Shown: positions 11,009-22,339, numbered from the stretch's first letter. The stretch: 37,835 nt of DNA from Prochlorococcus sp. AG-424-E18 (GCA_003210155.1 QCNC01000014.1:1-37835); one strand, 5' to 3'. Translations and numbers: made by a program. The notes: generated from the sequence alone by a model not told the origin.

Positions 11009-12032
11009 AAGGCCGTTGAACTGAATCAAGGTTGATACCTTTTTTGATAGCAAGAATTATGCCTGCAGCTTCTAAATAATTATCAACTTCAAAAAGGTTG
11101 GGATAATTATAAAACTCATTTGTTACTTTTAATGTATTTTGATTTTTTACAGAGATAATATTTAAACCTTTTTCAATCCCTGCTAGTACTGCTTCTCCTC
11201 CTAGTGCACCATTAGGAACAACAATCGATTCAATCTGATCTGGGTGTAGTGAGATTGATTCATTTTCAGCAGGCAATTCAACAATATCAGGTGCATTGCT
11301 TAACCCAATCAGTACAGATGGTAAAAAAGTGTATCCTATTTCTTCTGCAGCTGCACGAGGATCTAAGTTTTCATTTAATTCAATTGGATTTAAAGCAGGT
11401 GCGTGAGCACAGGGAACTTTTAAAAATTTGCTTATTAAATGACTTAAAACTGCTTCGACTCCAGCAATAGGATCAACCCCTTTTCCCTCTCGATAGATAT
11501 TTGTTTCTAAAGAATCTGTATCATCTGGAAATTTTGCCACAATTGCAATTGCCGTAACTCCTTTTTCTATTAAACATTTTCCAGCATCAATTAGAGTATC
11601 AGGATTTTCAATTGTGCCACCACTGATTTTTGAAGAATCAGAATCAATAACTATGTTTAATGGCTTTTTTGTAATCACATAAGAATGAACATTAATTCCT
11701 AAAGTAGAAATACATGCATCAGCAACTTGTAAATGTCTAACTAATATTTCTTTTTCAATGGCTGAATCAAAAATTAACCCAATTTTCTGTTGCTTTACCC
11801 TTTTTAAAGCGATTTCTCCTTTAGCAAGTCGGTCTAAACTATAACCCTCTACATAAAAAATATTTTTATCTTTTTCAGAAAGATTCCCACCATTCATAAC
11901 ATTTGGATGGGTAATTAAACATCCACTTGCCGATGCTAATAATTTAGCGGTTGGGAGTGCATCTCCAGCAAAACCTCCTACTTCACAACCAATACCAGTT
12001 GGAACTATGAATATTGTTGGTGAATTTTCCAT
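10974..12032 (-). CDS. DUF3326 family protein
   Basis: A 352-residue soluble protein whose N terminus (IFIVPTGIGCEVGGFAGDALP) and central segments (HPNVMNGG, HAPALNP, and PNGALGGEA) match what I recall of DUF3326, a family of cyanobacteria and photosynthetic eukaryotes without known function. There is no signal peptide or membrane helix. The glycine-rich N terminus could suggest a ligand-binding alpha/beta fold, but that is inference. It is the last gene of the minus-strand run that begins with atp1, 27 bases after the 63-residue gene, with no visible terminator between. Confidence 0.75.
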   Translation of the reverse strand: MENSPTIFIVPTGIGCEVGGFAGDALPTAKLLASASGCLITHPNVMNGGNLSEKDKNIFYVEGYSLDRLAKGEIALKRVKQQKIGLIFDSAIEKEILVRHLQVADACISTLGINVHSYVITKKPLNIVIDSDSSKISGGTIENPDTLIDAGKCLIEKGVTAIAIVAKFPDDTDSLETNIYREGKGVDPIAGVEAVLSHLISKFLKVPCAHAPALNPIELNENLDPRAAAEEIGYTFLPSVLIGLSNAPDIVELPAENESISLHPDQIESIVVPNGALGGEAVLAGIEKGLNIISVKNQNTLKVTNEFYNYPNLFEVDNYLEAAGIILAIKKGINLDSVQRPLKKIQECSYSD

Positions 12033-12059
12033 TATTAAAAATATTTTAATTTATATTTC

Positions 12060-12251
12060 TTAAATAGCTAAGACAGCTTTAATTTTAAGTTTTTTTGTTC
12101 CAAAAGAGTCAGTAGAATTTTGAATATCAACAATTGACCATCGAATTAAATCACCTTTTTTTTCTAAATTTGCAATGATGAATTCCCTTAAATTTTTTAC
12201 TTTTATTGAAGCTGGCCAATCTAAATTGTAATCAACTGAACTTAATTTCAT
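12060..12251 (-). CDS. Hypothetical protein (63 aa) coupled to ferredoxin
   Basis: A 63-residue basic protein whose ATG overlaps the ferredoxin stop codon by four bases (ATGA), strong evidence that it is translated. It shows a probable helix (about residues 18-31, VKNLREFIIANLEK) followed by two beta strands (LIRWSIVDIQN and KKLKIKAVLAI). The pattern resembles small cyanobacterial hypothetical proteins, but I cannot name a family. Confidence 0.7.
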   Translation of the reverse strand: MKLSSVDYNLDWPASIKVKNLREFIIANLEKKGDLIRWSIVDIQNSTDSFGTKKLKIKAVLAI

Positions 12252-12574
12252 TTTTGATATTTACCAAATTGATCATTATACAAATCATCTTCGACTTCTT
12301 TACCAATAACAATATTCAAATCGGACTTGGGATATGCCACGCATAAAAGTGCGAAGCCCTTTTCCCTCAAATCATCATTTAATCCCATAGCATCTTCTTG
12401 ATCTACAGATCCTTCCAATATCATGGATGCACAATCTGTACAAACTCCTGAACAACAACTACTTGGTAAATCTATTCCATTCATTTTTGCCGCTGAAATA
12501 ATATCTTGATCTTCAGAACATAAAAAACTAAAAGTCTTTTGCTCAAATTGAACTTTGATATTGTATTCAGGCAT
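12248..12574 (-). CDS. 2Fe-2S ferredoxin, plant type
   Basis: A 108-residue ferredoxin with the plant-type cluster signature: Cys40, Cys45 and Cys48 (C-x4-C-x2-C in SSCCSGVCTDC) and Cys78. An extra Cys41 adjoins the first ligand. It is more divergent than photosynthetic PetF and has a charged C-terminal tail of about 15 residues after the fold, so a specialised electron donor is more likely than the main photosystem I acceptor. It begins 16 bases after the gamma-subunit stop, with an AGGA Shine-Dalgarno in that gap and no terminator, implying read-through from the ATP synthase operon. Confidence 0.92.
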   Translation of the reverse strand: MPEYNIKVQFEQKTFSFLCSEDQDIISAAKMNGIDLPSSCCSGVCTDCASMILEGSVDQEDAMGLNDDLREKGFALLCVAYPKSDLNIVIGKEVEDDLYNDQFGKYQK

Positions 12575-12590
12575 ATCCTAAATCTTGTTG

Positions 12591-13541
12591 CTAAACTGCA
12601 GAACCTCCTACAACCTCTAATATTTCTTGAGTAATAGCTGCCTGCCTGGCTTTGTTATAGGTTAGATTCAAAGTACTTGCTAATTCTTTAGCATTATCAC
12701 TCGCATTATTCATAGCAGTCATTCTGCATGCGAGTTCTGAAGCTGCTGACTCTTGAAGAGCTCTTAGTACCTGATTCTGTAAATATAATGGTAATAAAGA
12801 ATCTAATAGTTGATCAGGACTTTGTTCAAAAACAATATCTGATGGTAATTTCTCTGAATCACTTTTTTCCATATTTGATTTTTCAATAAGTAACTTACTA
12901 TCTTTTGTAGTCAACCTAAAAATTTCATCGTTTTCCTCAGCAATTCCCTGAGGGTCAAGTGGCAATAGTGTTTGAACAACAGGAGCGCAGCTGACTAGAG
13001 TGATGAATTTAGTATAAATAATTTCCACCCTATCAGAATTTTCTGAAAGAAATTCAGCTAAAATCTCATTTGTAACTCCTTCGGAGTCCTTGACTGTAGG
13101 TACCTGTTCTAGTTCTTTGAAAGTACTTTTAATTACATATCTATCCTTTCTATTTTGAAAATATCCAATAGCTTTCTTCCCTACCAAAATTAAATTTGGC
13201 TGATAACCTTGTTTGACTAATTCTGCATATCTTATTTCTACCTTTTTTATAATATTTGTGTTGTAACCACCGCACAAACCTCTATCCGCAGTTATACAAA
13301 CCAAGGTGATACTCTTTACTACTCTCTTGGATAATAGAGGAGAGTCGACAGCCTCAAATTGTACTCTAGATTGAATATTTTCTAAGACTCGTGCAAGTTT
13401 ATCTGCAAAAGGTCTACTTTTAAGGACTTGATCTTGAGCTCTCCTAACTTTTGCAGCTGCAACAAGTCTCATAGCCTCCGTTATTTTTCTTGTATTTTTA
13501 ACGGAAACGATTCTATCTCTAATCTCTTTAAGATTTGCCAT
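12591..13541 (-). CDS. atpG: F1Fo ATP synthase subunit gamma
   Basis: Central rotor shaft of F1. The 316 residues begin and end with the coiled-coil helices (ANLKEIRDRI and ITQEILEVVGG). Compared with E. coli gamma there is an extra segment around residues 198-240 (EIFRLTTKDSK and following), as in cyanobacteria and chloroplasts. It lacks the chloroplast redox cysteine pair. A good Shine-Dalgarno (TAGGAGA) precedes the ATG. In cyanobacterial nomenclature it is atpC. It lies 18 bases after the alpha-subunit gene. Confidence 0.98.
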   Translation of the reverse strand: MANLKEIRDRIVSVKNTRKITEAMRLVAAAKVRRAQDQVLKSRPFADKLARVLENIQSRVQFEAVDSPLLSKRVVKSITLVCITADRGLCGGYNTNIIKKVEIRYAELVKQGYQPNLILVGKKAIGYFQNRKDRYVIKSTFKELEQVPTVKDSEGVTNEILAEFLSENSDRVEIIYTKFITLVSCAPVVQTLLPLDPQGIAEENDEIFRLTTKDSKLLIEKSNMEKSDSEKLPSDIVFEQSPDQLLDSLLPLYLQNQVLRALQESAASELACRMTAMNNASDNAKELASTLNLTYNKARQAAITQEILEVVGGSAV

Positions 13542-13559
13542 GGTATCTCCTAAATAAAT

Positions 13560-15089
<1,530 letters not shown>

Positions 15090-15107
15090 TTAAGGTTGAT
15101 TTAAAAG

Positions 15108-15650
15108 TTACTTGGAAAGAGATAAGCCAAGTTTTCTTATTTGTGAAGCAAGAGAAGCATCAATTACTTTTGATCCTACACTGGCGACGAAACCACCAAT
15201 AAGAGATGGGTCGATTTTAGTTACAAGTTCTAATTTTTCTGTTCCAGCAATATTGATGATCTTTTTGGTAATTAAACCTTTCTGTTCATCAGTAAGCTCG
15301 ACTGCAGAAGTAACAGTTGCTAATGCAATATTACTATTTTCTCTGTAAATCTCTAAAAACCTATCAAGAATTGAAGTAAGGATTCCAATTCTTTGCCTAT
15401 CGGCCAATAATTTTAAGAAATTCAATAAAGAGGAATTAATCTTATTTGAAAAAATTTCAATAATGATTTTCTTCTTAGCATCTGTCTCTAAAATGGGAGA
15501 GGATAGTGCCTTCTCCAATTCAGGGGAATCATTTATTAATTCCAAGAGTTGTTTAACCTCAGAAACCATCTCTTCAGTTTGCGAATTTTCATTCACAACT
15601 TGGAGTAATGCCTCTGCGTATGGTGTAGTAACTGAATTTAAAAGTGGCAT
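15108..15650 (-). CDS. atpH: F1Fo ATP synthase subunit delta
   Basis: Peripheral-stalk subunit (OSCP type) tying the b/b' pair to the top of F1. The 180 residues start with TPYAEALLQV and end with a segment LIGGFVASVGSKVIDASLASQIRKL whose pattern is diagnostic of the family. Its ATG overlaps the stop of the b-subunit gene by one base (TAATG), so translation is probably coupled. In cyanobacterial nomenclature it is atpD. Confidence 0.96.
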   Translation of the reverse strand: MPLLNSVTTPYAEALLQVVNENSQTEEMVSEVKQLLELINDSPELEKALSSPILETDAKKKIIIEIFSNKINSSLLNFLKLLADRQRIGILTSILDRFLEIYRENSNIALATVTSAVELTDEQKGLITKKIINIAGTEKLELVTKIDPSLIGGFVASVGSKVIDASLASQIRKLGLSLSK

Positions 15651-16162
15651 TAGTTAACCTCAATATTGTTAATTGATTGAGTTACCAAATTTTCTTGTGT
15701 TGACTTATCAAGTCGATTTGGTAGAGAATCTAAAGCTTTCTTAATTGCCAGTTCAACAGCTTCTTTTCGAAGTTGAGAAATTGCTCTGGATGCTTCAGAG
15801 CTCTCATCAGAGATTGCACTTTGTTTAATTCGTGCCATCTCCTCTATAGCTTTTTTCTCACTTTCCATTCTGATTGATTCAGATCTTTTAAGGGAATCTG
15901 CTTTTATTTGAGAAGCTTTTTCTTCTGCTGAAGATAAATCTTTCTTTGCTTTTTCTAAAGCTTGAGTTGCATTTAGTAGTCGATCTTCAGCATCTTTTAA
16001 TTCAAGAAGGATTCCTTCTCTCCTTTTTTGAAGCATTTTACCTAGGAAACCAGGCAAAAATTTATAAAGACCGAATACTACTACAGCCCAATTAAGGATA
16101 TTAGTTTCGAATAAATTGAAGTTCAATCCAAAACCTTCTGTAGCTAAAAGAGTTAAATTCAT
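15650..16162 (-). CDS. atpF: F1Fo ATP synthase subunit b
   Basis: Membrane-anchored peripheral-stalk subunit, 170 residues. One N-terminal membrane helix (about 24-43, [20 protein letters not shown]) is followed by a long charged helix (about 50-150) that forms the right-handed coiled coil with b'. It overlaps the b' gene upstream by four bases (ATGA) and the delta gene downstream by one base. Confidence 0.96.
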   Translation of the reverse strand: MNLTLLATEGFGLNFNLFETNILNWAVVVFGLYKFLPGFLGKMLQKRREGILLELKDAEDRLLNATQALEKAKKDLSSAEEKASQIKADSLKRSESIRMESEKKAIEEMARIKQSAISDESSEASRAISQLRKEAVELAIKKALDSLPNRLDKSTQENLVTQSINNIEVN

Positions 16163-16620
16163 TTTTCTAGAATCAATCTATTAACAATAAGTTCGCTTAG
16201 ATCATCAGCCTGTTTAGAAAGTTGATCACGAGCAGCAGACGTCTGACTTTCAATTTCTAGTCTTGCTTTTTCTTTTGAGGCATTTGCTTCATTGTTAGCA
16301 AGTTCTAGTGCTTCTTTATAAAGCTTGTCAGACTCATTTTCAGCTTCGCTCACAATTCTTTGGGCTTCTGTACGAGCACTTTGAAGCTGAGTTAATAAAT
16401 CAGCTTCTAACTGTTTAACCTCAGAAAGTTTATTTTTGGCCTCAATAATATTATTACTTACAAACTTTTCTCTTTTTTCTACAACATTGCCAACAGGCTT
16501 AAAAAAGAGAGAATTTAATATGTAAGTAAGTGCAACTACTTGTATCGCCATTAGTGGCAAAGTGGCATTTATATCAAATAATCCACCTTCTGTAGCACCA
16601 AAAAAATTAAAGGCCAACAT
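16159..16620 (-). CDS. atpF2: F1Fo ATP synthase subunit b'
   Basis: Second b-type stalk subunit found in photosynthetic bacteria and plastids (atpG in cyanobacterial nomenclature). The 153 residues have an N-terminal membrane helix (about 17-40, [20 protein letters not shown]) and a long charged Ala/Glu/Lys helix. It follows atpE after 68 bases that contain a strong inverted repeat, and overlaps the b gene by four bases. Confidence 0.95.
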   Translation of the reverse strand: MLAFNFFGATEGGLFDINATLPLMAIQVVALTYILNSLFFKPVGNVVEKREKFVSNNIIEAKNKLSEVKQLEADLLTQLQSARTEAQRIVSEAENESDKLYKEALELANNEANASKEKARLEIESQTSAARDQLSKQADDLSELIVNRLILEK

Positions 16621-16652
16621 ATGTTTTAGTTGAAGTTAAAAAATTAAATTTA

Positions 16653-16683
16653 AATATTGCTAATAAGGATTAGAAGCAATATT
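16653..16683 (-). promoter_or_regulatory. Hairpin between atpE and the b' gene
   Basis: A perfect 9-bp inverted repeat, AATATTGCT (16653-16661) and AGCAATATT (16675-16683), with a 13-nt loop, begins five bases after the atpE stop on the coding strand. It is followed by a T/A-rich stretch with a run of six Ts. It could act as a leaky terminator or as a 3' stability element that raises c-subunit output relative to b'. Only two of the nine pairs are GC, so complete termination is unlikely, and the downstream genes have no other evident promoter. Confidence 0.6.
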
Positions 16684-16688
16684 AACTT

Positions 16689-17097
<409 letters not shown>

Positions 17098-17823
17098 CTA
17101 ATGATGTTCTTCAACAGCTTCTCCAATGTAGTAGGCTGCTAGAGTTGCAAAAATCAATGCCTGAATTGCACTAGTAAATAATCCTAGGAACATAACAGGT
17201 ATTGGAAGAATTAGCGGAACTAAAAAGACTAGAACACCAACAACAAGTTCATCAGCCAAAATATTTCCGAAAAGCCTGAAAGAGAGTGATAAAGGTTTCG
17301 TAAAGTCCTCTAGAATTTTGAAAGGAAGCATAATCGGAGTTGGGTGAACATAATATTCGAAGTATCTCCAACCCTTATTGCTTAAACCTGCATAGAAATA
17401 AGAAAGTGAAACCAATAAAGCTAAGGCTATAGTTGTATTAATATCTGCAGTAGGTGCTCCTAATTCTCCACTTGGTAACTTAATCAATCTCCAAGGAATT
17501 AAAGCTCCTCCCCAATTACTAACAAATACGAATAAAAATAAAGTACCTATAAATGGCATCCAATCTCTATATACCTTTTCACCTATTTGCGTCCTAGCAA
17601 GATCTCTTATGTAATCCCAGAGGAACTCAAGTAGGTTTTGAAGGCCTTTAGGATCATTTTCCATTTTTTTAGTTCCTAAAGAAATAAAAACTAATAACGC
17701 TCCTAATAAGATCCAAGATGTTAAAAATACCTGCCCATGAAGTCTGATATTTCCAATTTGCCAATAAAGATGTTGACCAACTTCTAATGCTGCAAAATTT
17801 GTTAGCAAGGAATTAAAAAACAT
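17098..17823 (-). CDS. atpB: F1Fo ATP synthase subunit a
   Basis: Membrane stator subunit that carries protons to and from the c ring. The 241 residues have five or six hydrophobic helices. The essential arginine is Arg183 in [10 protein letters not shown], and the final helices ([23 protein letters not shown]) are typical. The long acidic/His C-terminal end (EAVEEHH) is as in cyanobacteria. It lies 24 bases after atp1. In cyanobacterial nomenclature it is atpI. Confidence 0.98.
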   Translation of the reverse strand: MFFNSLLTNFAALEVGQHLYWQIGNIRLHGQVFLTSWILLGALLVFISLGTKKMENDPKGLQNLLEFLWDYIRDLARTQIGEKVYRDWMPFIGTLFLFVFVSNWGGALIPWRLIKLPSGELGAPTADINTTIALALLVSLSYFYAGLSNKGWRYFEYYVHPTPIMLPFKILEDFTKPLSLSFRLFGNILADELVVGVLVFLVPLILPIPVMFLGLFTSAIQALIFATLAAYYIGEAVEEHH

Positions 17824-17847
17824 TTGTTTTGAATAAAAAAAATTAAC

Positions 17848-18324
17848 TTAAGAACGCGAAAAATAAAGAATGAGTGAAGGCTTATAAATGAAAAAACCTA
17901 TCATCGCAGGAAAAATATCCAAAGATCCTAGCTTGCTCGCAAAAATAAAGAGGCAAACTGGAACTAATAGTTGCAATTTTGATACACCTGATGATTCTTT
18001 ACCAAGTTTCCCTATACTTTTGGCAAGCAAACGTAGGTAAAAAATTCCGGCAATTGCACCTATAAAAATACTAAAACCAAAAGTAAAACCTAGAAAAATT
18101 CCAGTTATTGATGCTAATAAAATAGAAACAATAAAAGTAATTCCAAAAATTGTTAATTGTAATTTTGTGTATTCATCATTTTGGGAAAGCAAATGATCTA
18201 TTTGATTGGCAATGCCAGATTTACTTTCTTTGATGATCGAATTATTCAGGGATTGAGGAAATTGAACATTCTCATTAGAAGGATGCTCAAGTTTTTTTCT
18301 ATTTGAGTCCACTGATGTGAACAT
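17848..18324 (-). CDS. atp1: ATP synthase protein I (Atp1)
   Basis: First gene of the large ATP synthase operon. The 158-residue protein has a hydrophilic N terminus (about 1-50) and about four hydrophobic helices (from 54 on), as in AtpI/Atp1, a non-structural membrane protein thought to assist c-ring or complex assembly. Sequence similarity across this family is low; the call rests on topology and its position immediately before atpB. Confidence 0.85.
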   Translation of the reverse strand: MFTSVDSNRKKLEHPSNENVQFPQSLNNSIIKESKSGIANQIDHLLSQNDEYTKLQLTIFGITFIVSILLASITGIFLGFTFGFSIFIGAIAGIFYLRLLAKSIGKLGKESSGVSKLQLLVPVCLFIFASKLGSLDIFPAMIGFFIYKPSLILYFSRS

Positions 18325-18356
18325 AGTTTAAAAACCCCTCTGAATGGTTTTAAGTA

Positions 18357-18386
18357 AGTATATAAACTCACGGAATCTATCACGGA
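18357..18386 (-). promoter_or_regulatory. Probable promoter of the large ATP synthase operon with tandem repeat
   Basis: On the minus strand a near-consensus -10 hexamer TATACT (18357-18362) stands 32 bases upstream of the atp1 start codon. Directly upstream of it are two copies of TCCGTGA (18380-18386 and 18368-18374) repeated at a 12-base interval. No good -35 box is visible at the normal distance; the repeat occupies that position, as would be expected for an activator-dependent promoter. This is inferred, not known. Confidence 0.5.
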
Positions 18387-18590
18387 GAGGTGCCTTTTAG
18401 CTAGTTTTTTTTTATAAAAAATTAATTCTTAAGATTTATAATGAATCTGTAGGCCATTTTTTACTTTATTCTTCAAAAATAAAATTTATGAAAAGTCATC
18501 TTTTTAATTACGCTAACACTTTAAAACGTTAATAAAAGACTTGGCAAAATCTCAATTAAACGTCTCAATAGTAAATATACATCTAAAAAA

Positions 18591-19826
18591 TTGGAGATAA
18601 GTCAAGAAAAAATAAAATATAAAAGAATTTCTAAAAGAAAAAAAACCTTTAGTTCTCATTACAAAAAAAATTTCAGCAATTTAACAGAATCTATATTTCC
18701 CTTGCCTTGGGCGATATGGCCTTATGAAGCAAAAATCCTCATTGTCATTATTGGAATTTGGTCAATATTAGGAATATGCATACTTGGATCATCAAGTTGG
18801 TGGGTGGCTAGTAGGGAAATGGGAAATTGGGCTTACTTCTTAAAAAAACAAATCATTTGGACAATTCCAGGAATTGGTTTATTTTATTTCGTACTTAATA
18901 CAAACATTAGAAATCTTTTAAAGTTTTCAAGAATTATTTTTTATATTTTATTATTTTTGATTTTCCTAACCAATCTTACTGGAATTACAGTTAATGGATC
19001 TTCGAGATGGCTAGTGCTTGGCAATTTACGTCTGCAGCCATCTGAATTAATAAAACCTTTTCTAATTCTAGAAGCTTCTAATCTTTTCGCACATTGGAAT
19101 CTAGTAAAGAATGATAAAAAATTAATTTCAATTATAACCTTTGGTTTATTAATTGTATTAATACTTAAACAGCCTAATTTAAGTACTGCATCATTAACTG
19201 GAATTCTTCTTTGGGTAATGGGTTTATGTGGAGGAGTAAAGCTTAGCTCTCTTTGTTCATTTGCTTCAATAGGATTAATTACTGGATGTATCAGCATCCT
19301 AAATAACGCATATCAAAAACTGAGAGTTACTTCATTTATAAATCCTTGGAAAGATCAACAAGAAAATGGATTTCAATTGGTTCAAAGTTTATTAGCTATA
19401 GGTTCAGGTGGTCTATTTGGCCAAGGTTTTGGACTGTCGATACAAAAATTACAGTATCTGCCGTTCATGTATACAGATTTTATTTTTGCCATTTTTGCGG
19501 AAGAATTTGGTTTATTGGGGTGTACTTTATTCTTAGGATTTTTGGCAGTATTCTCTTATATAAGCCTAAGAATTAGTCTTAAGTGCAGGAACAACTATAC
19601 AAAATTAGTTGCTATGGGATGTGGTGTGTTGTTGACAGGTCAATCAATAATGCATATTGCTGTAGCAACTGGTTCAATGCCTACTACAGGATTACCACTA
19701 CCTTTCATTAGTTATGGTGGCAATTCATTAATAGCGTCTTTTTTTATTGCAGGGATGTTAGTTAGATGTTCATTAGAGTCAACAGGATTCATTGGTATTA
19801 TTAGTACACGAAAGACTCTTAATTAG
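18591..19826 (+). CDS. ftsW: FtsW-type SEDS glycosyltransferase
   Basis: Polytopic membrane protein that polymerises lipid II at the division septum. The 411 residues hold about ten hydrophobic segments and the SEDS hallmarks GSSRWLVLG and QPSE (137-152), the conserved Asp296 in YTDFIFA, and PLPFISYGGNS near the end. The start is a TTG at 18591: no ATG or GTG occurs in frame between the upstream stop (18522-18524) and residue 77, and the 40-residue basic N terminus before the first helix fits FtsW. RodA is the alternative SEDS identity; position beside the ATP synthase operon and the N-terminal extension favour FtsW. Confidence 0.88.
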   Translation: MEISQEKIKYKRISKRKKTFSSHYKKNFSNLTESIFPLPWAIWPYEAKILIVIIGIWSILGICILGSSSWWVASREMGNWAYFLKKQIIWTIPGIGLFYFVLNTNIRNLLKFSRIIFYILLFLIFLTNLTGITVNGSSRWLVLGNLRLQPSELIKPFLILEASNLFAHWNLVKNDKKLISIITFGLLIVLILKQPNLSTASLTGILLWVMGLCGGVKLSSLCSFASIGLITGCISILNNAYQKLRVTSFINPWKDQQENGFQLVQSLLAIGSGGLFGQGFGLSIQKLQYLPFMYTDFIFAIFAEEFGLLGCTLFLGFLAVFSYISLRISLKCRNNYTKLVAMGCGVLLTGQSIMHIAVATGSMPTTGLPLPFISYGGNSLIASFFIAGMLVRCSLESTGFIGIISTRKTLN

Positions 19827-19845
19827 TTAGAATTTAAAGGATTAA

Positions 19846-20565
19846 ATTCAAGCTATCGAATCATTTAATTTAGTTATTTCAGAATTATCTCAAAAGGGTA
19901 ATCTGCTTATGCAGAATGGTCTTAATAGTCCTAGTCCATTTACTATATTTTTGGTTTTCAGCGCAGGACTTTTAACAAGTCTTGGGCCATGTTCATTATC
20001 ATTACTTCCAGTAACAATTGCTTATATAGGCGGAACAGAGAAAAATAAATTTAAACTTATTAGTTTTTCAGGAGGTGTAGTTTTTTCGCTTGTTGCACTT
20101 GGGGCTGCGAGTGGATTGTTAGGCAAAATATATGGGCAAATTCCATCTTATTACACTTCATTTGTTGCCCTAATAGCAATAATAATGGGTTTAAATTTAT
20201 TAGGAATTCTAAAGTTTCAGTTTCCGAATGGACCTGATATAAAAATAATTGAAGATAAAATACCAACATTTATAGCGCCTTTTGCCATAGGGACTACTTT
20301 TGGACTAGCTTCTTCACCTTGCATTACTCCAGTTTTAGCAACTCTTTTGGCTTGGGTATCGCAAGCTAAAAACCCGATAATATCAATTATTTTTTTATTT
20401 TTCTTTGGGATAGGCCAAGTAACCCCACTAATCATTGCAGGAGCTACTGCAGAAAACTTAAAGCAATTTTTAGCTATTAGAAAATTTAGTCAAATAATTC
20501 CGACTTTAAGTGGGATATTTTTAGTTTCCTTAGGGTTATTAAATTTATTTTCAAATTGGATTTAA
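19846..20565 (+). CDS. ccdA: CcdA-type thiol:disulfide transporter (cytochrome c biogenesis)
   Basis: Polytopic protein that passes reducing power across the thylakoid membrane for c-type cytochrome maturation. From the first ATG (19909) it is 218 residues with about six helices and the paired cysteines Cys28 (SLGPCSLSLLP) and Cys138 (LASSPCITPVL). The frame stays open upstream to a TAA at 19843-19845, and the 21 upstream codons (including NLVISELSQKGNLL) read like the N-terminal part of the family. None is ATG, GTG or TTG; the first is ATT at 19846. I give the extended span; the conservative start is 19909. It abuts ccs1 with no gap (TAAATG). Confidence 0.85.
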   Translation: MQAIESFNLVISELSQKGNLLMQNGLNSPSPFTIFLVFSAGLLTSLGPCSLSLLPVTIAYIGGTEKNKFKLISFSGGVVFSLVALGAASGLLGKIYGQIPSYYTSFVALIAIIMGLNLLGILKFQFPNGPDIKIIEDKIPTFIAPFAIGTTFGLASSPCITPVLATLLAWVSQAKNPIISIIFLFFFGIGQVTPLIIAGATAENLKQFLAIRKFSQIIPTLSGIFLVSLGLLNLFSNWI

Positions 20566-21852
20566 ATGATTATTTTTAAGAATCTAATTTTAAAAATATC
20601 AAGTTTAAGATTCGCTATATCGCTGATAATCTTCATTGCTATTGCCAGTGGAATAGGTACTTTTATACCTCAAGGTAGTAATAATAAATTCTATATTGAT
20701 AATTTCGATAGAGCTCCCATTTTTGGATTTTTAGATGGAGAACAAGTCTTAAAACTTCAATTGGATCATATATATACAAGCTTTTGGTTTTTATTTACAT
20801 TAATTCTTCTTTGCATTTCTCTGGCAGCTTGTAGTTTCAGGAGGCAAATTCCTTCATTAAAAGCTTCATTAAAATGGATTGAATATAAGAGCGAAAAAAA
20901 ATTTAGCAAACTGCAACTAACTACAAGTCATCCAATTAATCAAGATGGAGAACATATATCAAAAGTAGATTTATTACTTAAAAAAAAAGGATGGAAAACA
21001 TACAAATTTGATAGTCATATTTCTGCAAGAAAGGGGTTAATTGGAAAAATAGGTCCTTTAGTTGTACATATCGGATTAATAGTCTTACTTATAGGTTCAG
21101 CATATGGAAGTTTTACAAGTCAATCAAAAGAACAATATTTACTGCCTGGAGAAACTTTAGATCTTGTTAATGAGAGCACAAACTCAAAAGCCAATGTGAA
21201 ATTAGTCGATTTTTCTATAGAACGTGAAAGTGATGGTGTGCCCAAACAGTTTATTTCAAAATTAAATTTTTCTTCTGAAGATCTAAATTTAAATGAAATA
21301 AAAACAACCAAAGTTAATCACCCAATCAGATTTAAAGGATTAACTATTTATCAAGCAGATTGGGCAATATCAAATGTTGTTTTAGAAATAGATAATATCC
21401 TTTATCAATTACAATTAAAGGAGATTCCAGAAATCGGTAATCAAGTTTGGGGAGTTTTAGTTGAATTAGGATCGGAGACTAAAAAAAATTTCCTTCTAAC
21501 AATAGATAATGAAAATGGTCCACTTAAAATTTCAAATATAGAAAATTTTTCCGGGAATAATCTCTATATCAATGACGATCCTTTAGAAGTTAACTCTTCA
21601 AAAGTATCTCTGAAAAAAATAATACCCAGTAGTGGATTAATAATTAAAAATGATCCATCTATACCATTTATTTACTTTTCTTTTATCTTAATAATTTTTG
21701 GAACAATAATTAGTCTTATACCAACTAACCAATTATGGATTCTGGTAAATAAAGAATCACGAAGGTTATCTATTGGAGGCCTTAGTAATAAAAATCTAGT
21801 TGGTTTTAAAAAAGAATTTTTTAAATTATCAGACGACATAAAAAATTTTTAA
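20566..21852 (+). CDS. ccs1: Cytochrome c biogenesis protein Ccs1/ResB
   Basis: System II component that, with CcsA, delivers haem to apocytochromes on the lumen side. The 428 residues show three N-terminal helices (about 12-28, 68-88, 160-185), with the conserved region GTFIPQG after the first and [19 protein letters not shown] in the third, a large lumenal domain (about 190-365, with YQADW), and a last helix (about 366-388). It starts directly after the ccdA stop, so the two are one transcript. The TAA overlaps the stop codon of the convergent queF gene by four bases. Confidence 0.93.
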   Translation: MIIFKNLILKISSLRFAISLIIFIAIASGIGTFIPQGSNNKFYIDNFDRAPIFGFLDGEQVLKLQLDHIYTSFWFLFTLILLCISLAACSFRRQIPSLKASLKWIEYKSEKKFSKLQLTTSHPINQDGEHISKVDLLLKKKGWKTYKFDSHISARKGLIGKIGPLVVHIGLIVLLIGSAYGSFTSQSKEQYLLPGETLDLVNESTNSKANVKLVDFSIERESDGVPKQFISKLNFSSEDLNLNEIKTTKVNHPIRFKGLTIYQADWAISNVVLEIDNILYQLQLKEIPEIGNQVWGVLVELGSETKKNFLLTIDNENGPLKISNIENFSGNNLYINDDPLEVNSSKVSLKKIIPSSGLIIKNDPSIPFIYFSFILIIFGTIISLIPTNQLWILVNKESRRLSIGGLSNKNLVGFKKEFFKLSDDIKNF

Positions 21853-22259
21853 TTTCTTTTCTGCCCACTAAAAATATCTAACTGCATAGAAACATTCCCT
21901 CTGGGGTTAAATGCAGCATTTAAATGTATCCAGTGAGGTAAACCTTCCTTCACTAAATCATCCATAATTCTATTCACAACTTCCTCATGTGATATTTTTA
22001 TATCCCTAAAATTATTAATATAAAGCTTTAAAGACTTCAACTCATAGACTTTCAAATTAGGTTGATAAATAATATTTAGCTTTGCAAAATCTGGATAACC
22101 AGAAAAGGGGCACTTACATGTAAATTCAGGTAACTGAATAGAAATTTCATAAATTCTTTTCTTATTTGGATTATCGAAACAAATTATTTTTGATTCCTCA
22201 ATAATTCTTTCACCATATAGCGGTCTTTGAGTCGAATCTTCTATTTTAGCTGTACTCAT
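21849..22259 (-). CDS. queF: NADPH-dependent 7-cyano-7-deazaguanine reductase
   Basis: Reduces the nitrile preQ0 to preQ1 in queuosine synthesis. The 136 residues are of the short (unimodular) YkvM type. The nucleophilic Cys50 and the acid Asp57 are in CPFSGYPDF, and the substrate-binding Glu73 and the QueF motif segment YELKSLKLY follow. The other queuosine genes are not in this window. It diverges from the 81-residue gene across a 189-base regulatory region. Confidence 0.95.
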   Translation of the reverse strand: MSTAKIEDSTQRPLYGERIIEESKIICFDNPNKKRIYEISIQLPEFTCKCPFSGYPDFAKLNIIYQPNLKVYELKSLKLYINNFRDIKISHEEVVNRIMDDLVKEGLPHWIHLNAAFNPRGNVSMQLDIFSGQKRN

Positions 22260-22339
22260 TTTTAGTAGAACTTTTTTATTACACCTATATAAAAACTATA
22301 TATAAAGATAAAAATTAGCAAAAGTATCAACAAATCTAA

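Noticed and set aside
18488..18532. 14-codon open frame upstream of ftsW
   Set aside because: Too short, no ribosome-binding site, not protein-like; region is better explained as promoter sequence.
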